The notes under the pieces were generated by a model. That model was not told where the DNA came from. It was given only the letters and a program-made list of their open reading frames with translations, and searched no databases. A program made the translations under genes and the position numbers. Positions 8,087 to 15,157 of a stretch of 18,921 nucleotides of DNA are shown here, one piece after another. Numbering within the stretch: the first letter of the stretch is position 1; each line of letters opens with the position of its first letter. The stretch spans positions 1 through 18,921 of the forward strand of contig JAGXSK010000052.1 in assembly GCA_018333845.1 (NCBI GenBank), read 5' to 3'. The stretch comes from Clostridia bacterium (GTDB lineage Bacteria; Bacillota; DSM-16504; Desulfitibacterales; Desulfitibacteraceae).

Positions 8087-8116
8087 TTGACTTTGATAAT
8101 CATTTTCATTTATACT
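8087..8116 (+). promoter_or_regulatory. promoter for the crp-like regulator
   Basis: TTGACT (8087-8092), an 18-base spacer and TATACT (8111-8116). The Fur-like box lies inside the spacer. Transcription would start near 8123 and give a leader of about 110 bases with a hairpin. Confidence 0.6.
8094..8108. promoter_or_regulatory. Fur box between the divergent activase operon and crp-like gene
   Basis: TGATAAT-C-ATTTTCA matches the 7-1-7 Fur consensus TGATAATNATTATCA at 13 of its 14 defined positions. It sits in the spacer of the plus-strand promoter and near the expected start point of the minus-strand one, so iron-loaded Fur could repress both directions. Site found by eye; no binding data. 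Confidence 0.6.
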
Positions 8117-8144
8117 ATATAGAGATTATACAATCAGATTGCAA
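8116..8144 (-). promoter_or_regulatory. candidate promoter for the activase operon
   Basis: On the minus strand TTGCAA (8144-8139), 17 bases, TATATA (8121-8116). The start point would be near 8109, within the Fur-like box. Other AT-rich -10 candidates exist in the same stretch, so this is tentative. Confidence 0.4.
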
Positions 8145-8151
8145 ATAAAAA

Positions 8152-8177
8152 AGTATCCTGGGATACACTTTTTTTAA
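8152..8177 (+). other. palindromic hairpin in the leader of the crp-like gene
   Basis: GTATCC-TG-GGATAC, a perfect 6-bp stem with a 2-base centre, is flanked by an A run before and AC plus a T run after. As RNA it is terminator-like (an attenuator, if the promoter at 8087 is right); as DNA it is a 14-bp palindrome that could be a dimer operator. Which role applies cannot be decided here. Confidence 0.4.
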
Positions 8178-8232
8178 TTAATTACTAGTATTAATTTTTT
8201 TAGAGAAGCTTTTTTAGAAGGAGCTAGAGAAG

Positions 8233-8913
8233 ATGAATTACATTATAAAACACCTAAATAAATGTATACTCTTCAAGCACTTATCCATAGATGAGATATC
8301 ACAATTATTAACTAATATTACTTATCATACCAGGCTTTACAAAAGAAATGAAGTAATCTTCTCCCCCCATGACCTTGCAGATACTCTAGGTATTATCCTG
8401 GAGGGAAGTGTGGATGTTCAGAAAATATTTGCATGTGGAAAAACAGTTACAATTAATAGAAGATTTCAATACGACCTTATTGCAGATGCTTCAATATTTG
8501 CTAATATTGACTATTATCCATCTACTATTTCTGCTTGTGAAAATAGCCATCTTTTCTTAATAAATAAAAGTAACCTTTTGAAGCTATTCTCTAGGGATGA
8601 GAGAATTATGTGCAAGTTTTTGGAGTCAGTTTCCAGTAGAGTTTTAGCACTAAACAATACCATTGAAATACTTTCTTTAAACTCTGTGTCTGCAAAAATA
8701 GCATATTTTCTAATGATTGAGCAGAAGAAGCAAAAAAGTAACACTATCAAATTAAAGTTCACTAAAAAATCTTTAGCTGAGCATATAAATGTATCTAGAC
8801 CTACCTTATCTAGAGAACTAAAGAAAATGCAGGTTAAAGGAATTATAACTTTTAATAAAAGAACAATTGAAATACACTGTTTGGAAAAACTTGAGGAACT
8901 ATGTTCTATATAG
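8233..8913 (+). CDS. Crp/Fnr-family transcriptional regulator
   Basis: Cytoplasmic dimeric DNA-binding regulator, 226 residues. An N-terminal cyclic-nucleotide-like sensor barrel (about 10-120) contains the turn ILEGSVDV (56-63). It is followed by the long dimer helix (about 122-165) and a winged helix-turn-helix (about 176-212) whose recognition helix reads VSRPTLSREL, typical of the family. The scattered cysteines C11, C68, C102, C127, C216 and C224 do not form the FNR iron-sulfur pattern, and the cAMP phosphate-binding loop is not obvious, so the ligand is unknown. The ATG at 8233 has AGAAGGAG (8217-8224). It is transcribed divergently from the activase/ABC operon, the usual arrangement for a local regulator, and shares the Fur box with it. 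Confidence 0.88.
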   Translation: MNYIIKHLNKCILFKHLSIDEISQLLTNITYHTRLYKRNEVIFSPHDLADTLGIILEGSVDVQKIFACGKTVTINRRFQYDLIADASIFANIDYYPSTISACENSHLFLINKSNLLKLFSRDERIMCKFLESVSSRVLALNNTIEILSLNSVSAKIAYFLMIEQKKQKSNTIKLKFTKKSLAEHINVSRPTLSRELKKMQVKGIITFNKRTIEIHCLEKLEELCSI

Positions 8914-8984
8914 TTTTAAAGCAGCTGCCCTGATGTGCCTGGGCTGTGCCCTCAACAGGAGCAATATTTATATTTTAAGGCAGG

Positions 8985-9755
8985 TTAGCTTATTAACACA
9001 TTAAAACCTGCTATTTCTTCTTCTGGTGAACAAAAGGCTTCACTAATCACAATTAAATCTTTCCTATTTTTTGGCAAGTTATTTACAATCTCTTGAAAAT
9101 CAATACTTCCACTGCCAATAGGCAGATGGTTATCCCTCTTGCCATTATTATCACTTAGATGCAGATACCTTAGTCTTTCTCCCAGAACCTCCAGCCAGGT
9201 CTTTATACTTTCCTCACTAAAAACATTACAATGGCCCACATCAAGGCAGGCTTTAAAAAACTCCGAACCTAATCCGTCTACTAGTTCCTTTATAGTACTT
9301 GGGTTTACATCAAATACATTTTCCAAAACAATTGTCTTTTTTTCCTTTTCCAGAACTGGTATGACCTTTTCCCAGAACTTCAAGTTTTCCTCTATCCAGT
9401 AGTCCTGGTACCAGGATTCTTGATTGTGAATTTGACTAAAATAAGTGTGGATTACAATCCACCTGGAATCAAAAACCTTTGCAATTTCAACAGCCTGAAG
9501 ATACCGCTCCAAGGTTAGTTCTCTTACCCTTGTATCCATACTAATGGGGTTCAAATCCATGTAGGGACCATGGATAGTAATCTCCCCTTGAAAGCCATTC
9601 AAGAGGGTTTCATATTCTTTATACAAAGCATCAACCTTGTAAACAAGGTTTTCTGGAAATACAAAGTCCTGTATTTCCAGAACATGAAATTGACTGCAGC
9701 AATATTTAGTGTTTTCTTTTAATTTATCTAAAAAAATTCTTGTACCAATCCTCAT
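8985..9755 (-). CDS. TIM-barrel sugar isomerase/AP-endonuclease-2-like protein
   Basis: Xylose-isomerase-like TIM barrel of the COG1082 type, 256 residues. Likely metal ligands are visible at the ends of strands: H103 (VIHT), E145 (VLEN), D172 and H175 (LDVGH), H199 (YLHLSDN) and H210 before the GSGSIDF signature. This argues for a sugar or polyol isomerase/epimerase, or an endonuclease-IV-like fold; the sequence does not decide. The ATG at 9755 has AGGTG at 6 bases; an in-frame GTG at 9764 would add three residues and is less well placed. It starts 27 bases after the stop of the radical SAM gene, so it is very probably the third gene of the AmmeMemo operon, which suggests a linked function. 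No specific substrate can be named. Confidence 0.82.
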   Translation of the reverse strand: MRIGTRIFLDKLKENTKYCCSQFHVLEIQDFVFPENLVYKVDALYKEYETLLNGFQGEITIHGPYMDLNPISMDTRVRELTLERYLQAVEIAKVFDSRWIVIHTYFSQIHNQESWYQDYWIEENLKFWEKVIPVLEKEKKTIVLENVFDVNPSTIKELVDGLGSEFFKACLDVGHCNVFSEESIKTWLEVLGERLRYLHLSDNNGKRDNHLPIGSGSIDFQEIVNNLPKNRKDLIVISEAFCSPEEEIAGFNVLIS

Positions 9756-9782
9756 ATTTTGCACCTGTCTTCTAATCTTATC

Positions 9783-10781
9783 TTAGTCAATAACTCCCTT
9801 CACTTGCTTTGAACACTTAGGACATGCCCCTTCCTCATATCTTAACCTGGTATTATAGAAGTTTCTTTCAATTAATACAGCATTACATTCAGGACAGTAA
9901 GTATGGCATTTATCCAGCTCCGGCGCATTGCCGATATAAACATAATGCAGGTATTCTTTAGCTCTTTCCCATGCCCTTTCCAAAGTTTTTAATGGGGTAG
10001 GCTCTAGCTGCAGCTTGTAATTTGGATAATACCGGGAAAGGTGTAATGGTATTAGCGGATCAATGGAGGCCAACCACTTTGCAAGGTCTCTGATTTCATG
10101 TTCATCATCATTTAGCCCGGGAATAATCAAGGTGGTTATTTCTAAATGACAGCCCATTTCCCTGGCTAAATAGCAGTTCTCCAGGACAGGCTTTAACTTG
10201 CCCTTGACAATTTTCTTATAGAACTCATCTGCAAATCCCTTCACATCAATATTAAGAGCATCTATATTTACAAGAAGCTCTTTAAAAGGCCTTCTATTTA
10301 AAAAGCCATTTGTTACCAGGACATTTTTCATATTACCCTCTTTAATAAGGGGGGCTGTGTCTTTTATAAATTCATACCACATACCTGGTTCTGAATATGT
10401 GTAAGCTACTCCAAGGGAATTTTGGTTTACATAATACTTATGAGAAATCCTGGCAACTTCTTCAGGAGTTATGGCTTGGCCTTGTTCTGCAGCATGGGCT
10501 ATTTGCCAGTTTTGGCAGAAGTCACAGTGAAGATTACATCCAAAGGTTCCCAGGGACAGGATGTTTTTCCCTGGATGAAAGTGATAAAGGGGCTTCTTTT
10601 CTATGGGATCTACATTTACTGCTGTTACTTTTCCATAGTTCTCACTATATAAATTGCCCTTTCTATTAACCCTCACCCTGCACTTTCCTTTTTCACCCTG
10701 GGGTATACTGCAGGCATGGGGGCATAAAAGACATAAAACCCTTTCATTATCTTGTTTTTCTGCCCAGCTTGCTAAATGCAT
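9783..10781 (-). CDS. amrS: AmmeMemoRadiSam system radical SAM enzyme
   Basis: Radical SAM protein of 332 residues, of the PflA-like type found next to Memo and AMMECR1 proteins. An N-terminal Cys motif C17-x2-C20-P-H-x-C24 ... C34 comes first. The radical SAM cluster motif C82-NLH-C86-DF-C89 follows, preceded by LGTFG. A C-terminal zinc ribbon has C296-PE-C299 and C320-PK-C323. In the family the CxxxCxxC cluster cleaves S-adenosylmethionine to make a radical; the substrate is not known. The ATG at 10781 has GGGAGG (10791-10796) at 9 bases. It lies 71 bases after the stop of the Memo-AMMECR1 gene, in the same direction, so the two probably share a transcript. Family assignment is strong. Confidence 0.93.
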   Translation of the reverse strand: MHLASWAEKQDNERVLCLLCPHACSIPQGEKGKCRVRVNRKGNLYSENYGKVTAVNVDPIEKKPLYHFHPGKNILSLGTFGCNLHCDFCQNWQIAHAAEQGQAITPEEVARISHKYYVNQNSLGVAYTYSEPGMWYEFIKDTAPLIKEGNMKNVLVTNGFLNRRPFKELLVNIDALNIDVKGFADEFYKKIVKGKLKPVLENCYLAREMGCHLEITTLIIPGLNDDEHEIRDLAKWLASIDPLIPLHLSRYYPNYKLQLEPTPLKTLERAWERAKEYLHYVYIGNAPELDKCHTYCPECNAVLIERNFYNTRLRYEEGACPKCSKQVKGVID

Positions 10782-10852
10782 CTAATCCATCCTCCCACAA
10801 GAGTGTCCAGTATAGTAAATCCATGAGATTTTTCAAAACTATCCCTCTAATG

Positions 10853-12262
10853 TTAATAATATCGCTCTACCTTAAACCTAAAGATAGTATAATTTTCTTT
10901 GGGACTTATTCCTGCTTTACTGAGTGTTATATCCAGCTGCTTTTCCACTGTATCCACCCCTTCCAAGTTTGGCAGCAGAACTCCTGATCTTCCACCACTT
11001 TTGACTATTATTCCATAGTTCATGGGGTCCAGTTCATCCTTTGATGAAATTTTTTCTGGCTTGGATAAAACATCTACGGAAAAGACTATATCATCTAGTT
11101 CATCTAGTGTTACCGGCAAAAACCTGGGGTCTCTTATACCAGCACTAACACTATTCTCTATAATTTCTTCGGTCAGCATTTCTCTCACAGGTTCAATGGT
11201 TCCAATACAGCCGCGTAAATGACCATGCTTCTTTAATGAAACAAAACAAGCCTTTTTTTCCTTGAGCATCTCGGGCACTGGTTCTGGCACGGGCAGGTAT
11301 TTACCTGTTTCTAGAAAATAGGCCAGGCTTTCTCTTGCAAGCCTTACTGGAGGTGATTCATTGTATCTATGTTTTTTCAAGCTGTCATCTCTTTTTACGT
11401 TCCATTTTTCAAGGGAGGATTGATTGCTTTTTTCCAGGTTAAAGGATGCAACCAGATAACCTACACCATAGGGTCCCTCATAGCTAATAATGTCGCTGGT
11501 AATTTTGTACCTATCTAAAGCTCCTGCCAGCATTATTATGGGCCTGAGACCACACTCGCCAGCCCTTTCAACCAGTTCTTCATCAATATCCATAACTTCA
11601 ATTAATTGACCTGATTTAGCTTTTTCTAAAATAATCAAGTCAAAATCCCTGCCAGCAGGATCATATCCTGCCGGGGCAGTTCTGGTTAGACGATGGGATA
11701 AATCCCCACTTGCTATTAAAGCAACATTATACTTACTGTTAGCAATAACTTCTTCAATTAGCATTCCAAATTTGTAAAGCTCCAAATTATCTAACAGGGA
11801 CATGGATATTACTACCAGAGGCACGTGAACAGCTTCTTTTGATAAGAAATCTAAAGGCACCAATACCCCATGATCCAGGTTCTTTTTTAACCCATACCTA
11901 CCGGCATTAGTATCATTTACCTCCACCATGGAGTAACCCTTTTCCTTGGCTTTTAAAACTATTTGCTTTTGCATTTCCTCATGATTCTCAAATTCATAAA
12001 GGGCACCTTTTACTCCAAAGTTTGAAAAATCACCTTTTAAAATTGGGCTGCCATGAATTGCAACAGCATCCTGAAAGAGATTGCCATGGGGAGTAATGAT
12101 TATTATCAGGTCAGGATTTGCTGCCTTTAGCTTTTTTGCCCACTGCCTCATGGCTGCAATGGTCTTTTGGGCATCATGATTTTGTCCTTCTCCAACCTGA
12201 TCTACTATAATAGGCGGGTGGGGGGCAATACCTGCAAAAACAATATTTCCCACAGTAATCAC
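10853..12262 (-). CDS. amrA: AmmeMemoRadiSam proteins B and A fused: Memo/extradiol-dioxygenase-like domain + AMMECR1 domain
   Basis: A 469-residue fusion. Residues 1-275 are a Memo/LigB-type (class III extradiol dioxygenase-like) domain with GIAPHPPIIV (H15), ITPHGN (H59), LDHGVLVP (H131) and SGDLSH (H190), the histidines that line the metal pocket of this fold. Residues about 300-469 are an AMMECR1 domain with the conserved LRGCIGTI (C352). This two-domain form occurs in other clostridia and replaces separate A and B proteins. The biochemical role is not known; a metal-dependent reaction together with the radical SAM enzyme is an inference. The start is a GTG at 12262 after a GGAAGG stretch; a second GTG at 12253 is possible. 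Foldback repeats lie directly upstream. Confidence 0.92.
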   Translation of the reverse strand: MITVGNIVFAGIAPHPPIIVDQVGEGQNHDAQKTIAAMRQWAKKLKAANPDLIIIITPHGNLFQDAVAIHGSPILKGDFSNFGVKGALYEFENHEEMQKQIVLKAKEKGYSMVEVNDTNAGRYGLKKNLDHGVLVPLDFLSKEAVHVPLVVISMSLLDNLELYKFGMLIEEVIANSKYNVALIASGDLSHRLTRTAPAGYDPAGRDFDLIILEKAKSGQLIEVMDIDEELVERAGECGLRPIIMLAGALDRYKITSDIISYEGPYGVGYLVASFNLEKSNQSSLEKWNVKRDDSLKKHRYNESPPVRLARESLAYFLETGKYLPVPEPVPEMLKEKKACFVSLKKHGHLRGCIGTIEPVREMLTEEIIENSVSAGIRDPRFLPVTLDELDDIVFSVDVLSKPEKISSKDELDPMNYGIIVKSGGRSGVLLPNLEGVDTVEKQLDITLSKAGISPKENYTIFRFKVERYY

Positions 12263-12296
12263 ATCCTTCCTTTTCTATAATCTTAATTATTACTCT

Positions 12297-12377
12297 AAGA
12301 AAATGTCCATATGTACGAATCCTAATTTAAAGAATTGCTAAAATTTAATTCCAGGTGAGGGAATATGACATTTTCTA
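12297..12377. repeat. foldback (MITE-like) element, copy A, internally deleted
   Basis: Starts with AAGAAAATGTCCATATGTAC and ends with GAATATGACATTTTCT. The ends are inverted repeats (AGAAAATGTC against GACATTTTCT, exact over 10 bases, then ATAT on both sides with a one-base shift). Its left part matches copies B and C. Its right part (GAATTGCTAAAATTTAATTC..., 12333-12360) matches the right end of copy C. The middle, about 100 bases in copy C, is missing. Confidence 0.8.
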
Positions 12378-12389
12378 CACTTATAATAA

Positions 12390-12470
12390 CAAGAAAATGT
12401 CCATATGTACGAGCCCTAATTGAATTTTCCAGCAATTGTTGGTCCATGGAGGCCAAAAAGGCGTATTGAT
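12390..12470. repeat. foldback element, copy B, left half only
   Basis: AAGAAAATGTCCATATGTAC at 12391 continues to GGTCCATGGAGGCC and an AAGGCG stretch, matching copy C at nearly every base for about 74 bases. The match stops as the 3' end of thiI is reached. No right half is present. It lies 14 bases from copy A. Confidence 0.8.
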
Positions 12471-12472
12471 TT

Positions 12473-13657
12473 TTAGATTTTTGAAAAATTCCCTGTGCCT
12501 TTATTGCTGATCCAAAGTATATCTGTCTTTTCCATGGACTCCTCTATAAGCTCTTCAACTGCCAGGTTTTCCTCTGCAGCTATAACCTTGTGGAGCCTGG
12601 GCTTGGTTGCAGGATTATCCGGCAGAAATAGTGTGCAGCAATCCTCATAGGGCTGGATTGAAATGTCAAAAGTGTTTATCCTTTTGGAAAGTTCAATTAT
12701 TTCTATCTTGTCCATTGTTACAAGGGGTCTCAGGACAGGCAGGGACACCACCTCATTAATTACATTCATACTCTCTAAGGTCTGGCTTGCCACCTGTCCC
12801 AGGTTTTCTCCAGTAACTAGTGCTAGAGCTTTTTCCTGTTCTGCTATTCTTGCAGCTATCCTAAACATCATTCTGCGCATTATAGTAACATATAAATCTC
12901 TTGGGCAGCTTTGTTTTATGGCTTTTTGAATTTCTGTAAAATGATTTATGTAAACCTTTATGGCTCCCTTGTAGTTTGTCAATTCTCTAACAAGGTCCAG
13001 CACCTTTTCCTTGGCACGTTGGCTAGTAAATGGATAGCTGTGAAAATGCAGACCTATTATCTCCACTCCTCGCTTCATACTGAGCCAACCAGCAACTGGA
13101 CTATCTATGCCCCCTGAAATAAGAAGGATGGCCTTGCCAGTTACACCAACAGGCAGCCCTCCATTACCAGGGTACCCCTGAGTATATACAAATGCTCCCT
13201 CTGGTCTGACTTCAACAAAAATCTCAACATCCGGGTTATGTACATTAACAGTCCAGCCTTCAGTGTTTATCAGTAGGTGTGCTCCCACCTCTCTGCAAAT
13301 CTCTGGGCTGGTAAGAGGAAAGTTCTTATTGGGACGTTTGGTGCTGACCTTAAAAGTAAGTCCGGGAGCTTGATTTAATAGGGACAGGGCTGCATCCTTA
13401 ATTTCCTGCAAATCAAGGCCGACAGATATTGCAGGACTTACCGAGGTTATGCCAAATACCTTTCTAGTTATAACAATTATTGACTGATCTATATCTTCTA
13501 CTTCTATTAAGAGTCTTCCATAAATTTTTTTTATTGTGCCAACCCTGGTATTTTTTAAAATCTCTTTAAGATTATGAATGAGCTTATCTTCAAATCTAAA
13601 TCTATTTTTGCCCTTAAGGGCAATCTCCCCATATTTTATAAGTAAAACCTTATTCAT
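12473..13657 (-). CDS. thiI: tRNA uracil 4-sulfurtransferase ThiI
   Basis: Uses ATP and persulfide sulfur to make 4-thiouridine in tRNA; in some bacteria it also feeds thiamine thiazole synthesis. 394 residues from the chosen start. An N-terminal ferredoxin-like and THUMP region (about 1-165) is followed by the PP-loop ATP pyrophosphatase motif SGGIDSP (181-187) and the conserved YEDCCTLFLP (C340, C341). There is no C-terminal rhodanese domain, as usual in Firmicutes, where the cysteine desulfurase delivers sulfur directly. The ATG at 13657 has GGAGGG (13663-13668); the upstream in-frame start at 13720 lacks support. It follows the cysteine desulfurase by 74 bases, a standard pairing. Its last codons abut foldback copy B, so the C-terminus may have been trimmed or extended by insertion. 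Confidence 0.94.
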   Translation of the reverse strand: MNKVLLIKYGEIALKGKNRFRFEDKLIHNLKEILKNTRVGTIKKIYGRLLIEVEDIDQSIIVITRKVFGITSVSPAISVGLDLQEIKDAALSLLNQAPGLTFKVSTKRPNKNFPLTSPEICREVGAHLLINTEGWTVNVHNPDVEIFVEVRPEGAFVYTQGYPGNGGLPVGVTGKAILLISGGIDSPVAGWLSMKRGVEIIGLHFHSYPFTSQRAKEKVLDLVRELTNYKGAIKVYINHFTEIQKAIKQSCPRDLYVTIMRRMMFRIAARIAEQEKALALVTGENLGQVASQTLESMNVINEVVSLPVLRPLVTMDKIEIIELSKRINTFDISIQPYEDCCTLFLPDNPATKPRLHKVIAAEENLAVEELIEESMEKTDILWISNKGTGNFSKI

Positions 13658-13731
13658 GTAATCCCTCCTGCTATTTGACCCATAGTATGTAATATCCTTG
13701 AAACTATACCTGGTTAACATAATACGTTAAC

Positions 13732-14898
13732 TTAACACCATAGCTGGCGATATTCTTTTACACTTTTTTCTATTATTTCTGCTGCTTGTTTCATCTCATG
13801 CTCTTTGTTTAGATAGCCAATACTTAGCCTGATAGCTCCATACAGGGCTTCGTCCCTTGCACCAAGAGCCTGTAAAACATGGCTAGGTTCTTGATGGCGG
13901 GAATGACATGCAGAACCAGTGGATACATAAAGGCCATACTCCTCAAACATGTGTAACAGGACTTCTGCTTTGTCCACTCCTTCAAACCAAAGATTTATTA
14001 TAGGGGTATTATGCTTTTCAGATGCTCCATTAAAATGAACACCTGGAATCCTACTTAAGTATTCTAACAATATTTTTTTAAGATATAATGTTTGGGTATC
14101 CTTTGCATACTTTGTATGCTTAATTTCAAGGTCAGCTACAATTCTTGCAGCTTCACCTAATGCTGCTATTCCCGGGACATTCTCTGTTCCAGCCCTTTTA
14201 CCTCCTTCCTGTCCTCCGCCTACCAGCAAAGGGGGTATTTGAACCTTTTTATTAATATGCAAGGCGCCTGTGCCCTTTGGCCCATGAATTTTATGGGCAC
14301 TAAAGGACAACAAATCAACTCCCCACTTTTCTGGATATACACCTAGCTTACCAAAGCTCTGTACACCATCCACATGGAATATGACATTTGCATCTTTTAA
14401 GATTTTTCCTATCTCTTCAATTGGAAATATTGTACCTGTCTCATTATTAACATGCATGATGCTAACTAGAATAGTGTCTTGTTTCAATGCACTCCTTAGT
14501 TCATCTAAAGAAATTGAACCCCTTTCATCCACTGTAAGATAGGTTACGTGAAAGCCTTCTTCTTCTAGTTCTTTAAAAGAAGACAATGCCGACACATGCT
14601 CTACACTTGTAGTTATTAAATGGCGTCCCTTTTTTTTATGCCTCCTGGCAGCCTGTTTTATCGCCCAGTTATTTGCCTCGGTTCCCCCTGAACAGAAGTG
14701 AATGGTCGCTGGATTAACTTTCAGTATATTCCCAAGTATATGCCTTGCCTCTTTTAGTTCCTTTTCAGCTTCATAACCCATTTTATGCAAGGAAGATGGA
14801 TTACCATAAGTTTGGAGCAATATTTTTTTCATTTTTTCTGCTGCCTGGGGAAAGACCTGTGTTGTAGCACTATTATCCAAATATATTACCTGCTGCAT
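13732..14898 (-). CDS. cysteine desulfurase (IscS/NifS family)
   Basis: PLP enzyme that converts cysteine to alanine and carries the sulfur as a persulfide, 388 residues. Visible features: the YLDNSATT start; H101 (VEHVS), which stacks on PLP; D177 (FHVDGVQ); the Schiff-base K203 in SAHKIHGPKG; RAGTEN; and the persulfide C331 in STGSACHSRHQEPS. The longer active-site loop around C331 fits the IscS/NifS (group I) type. The ATG at 14898 has AAGGTG (14904-14909) at 5 bases; the ATG at 14919 lacks a ribosome binding site and is rejected. Its neighbour thiI is the likely sulfur acceptor, so this is probably the tRNA-thiolation desulfurase (NifZ-like role) rather than the Fe-S cluster one; no iscU is next to it here. 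Confidence 0.93.
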   Translation of the reverse strand: MQQVIYLDNSATTQVFPQAAEKMKKILLQTYGNPSSLHKMGYEAEKELKEARHILGNILKVNPATIHFCSGGTEANNWAIKQAARRHKKKGRHLITTSVEHVSALSSFKELEEEGFHVTYLTVDERGSISLDELRSALKQDTILVSIMHVNNETGTIFPIEEIGKILKDANVIFHVDGVQSFGKLGVYPEKWGVDLLSFSAHKIHGPKGTGALHINKKVQIPPLLVGGGQEGGKRAGTENVPGIAALGEAARIVADLEIKHTKYAKDTQTLYLKKILLEYLSRIPGVHFNGASEKHNTPIINLWFEGVDKAEVLLHMFEEYGLYVSTGSACHSRHQEPSHVLQALGARDEALYGAIRLSIGYLNKEHEMKQAAEIIEKSVKEYRQLWC

Positions 14899-14951
14899 AT
14901 TTACACCTTCTAGAACCATTCTTTGGTTATTTGTAATAAAATTATTCTTCT

Positions 14952-14957
14952 ATTATA
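14952..14957 (-). promoter_or_regulatory. candidate -10 box for the desulfurase-thiI operon
   Basis: The minus strand reads TATAAT here, about 54 bases before the ATG at 14898. No good -35 is visible at 17-18 bases (TTAAGT is the best), so confidence is limited. Confidence 0.4.
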
Positions 14958-15039
14958 ATACACTTTTTTGGGCAAACTTAACAATTTTAAAAAATAAAAC
15001 AGCTACCTTTTTACGATAGCCAATTTATAAAGAAAACTT

Positions 15040-15072
15040 AGTTCAGATGGAGTTTTTACTCCACCTGAACTT
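15040..15072 (-). terminator. terminator after cwlD
   Basis: AGTTCAG-A-TGGAG and CTCCA-C-CTGAACT form a 12-bp stem with one mismatch and the loop TTTTTA. On the minus strand it is followed by AAGTTTTCTTT. It lies about 85 bases past the cwlD stop. Confidence 0.6.
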
Positions 15073-15090
15073 TAGTTGCACTTATTTCGA

Positions 15091-15145
15091 AGCTTGGCGG
15101 CACTTATCTCCCTCTTATAGAAGCGGGAGTATTAGTAACGCCGCT
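15091..15145. other. GC-rich compound hairpin downstream of cwlD
   Basis: An outer pair GGCGGC / GCCGC encloses ACT / AGT and then CTCCC / GGGAG. It is followed by TGAGATAAATAA, which can also pair with the TTATCTC inside. With the stem at 15040 it makes two hairpins in tandem. Probably a repeat-type hairpin or part of the terminator region; no gene is seen in 14899-15157. Confidence 0.45.
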
Positions 15146-15157
15146 GAGATAAATAAT

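Noticed and set aside
8087..8103. FNR box (TTGAT-N4-ATCAA) in the divergent region
   Set aside because: TTGACTTTGATAATCA lacks a proper second half-site; the same bases are explained much better as a -35 box plus a Fur box.
8914..8984. Terminator between the converging crp-like gene and the TIM-barrel gene
   Set aside because: Short complementary GGGC/GCCC stretches occur, but I found no stem with a following T run good enough to report.
12297..12470. CRISPR-like direct repeats
   Set aside because: Only two partial copies with inverted ends and no regular spacers; the third copy is 6 kb away. This is a foldback element, not an array.
12598..13117. Plus-strand open frames within thiI
   Set aside because: They are complementary-strand shadows of a strongly conserved gene, without ribosome binding sites or family motifs.
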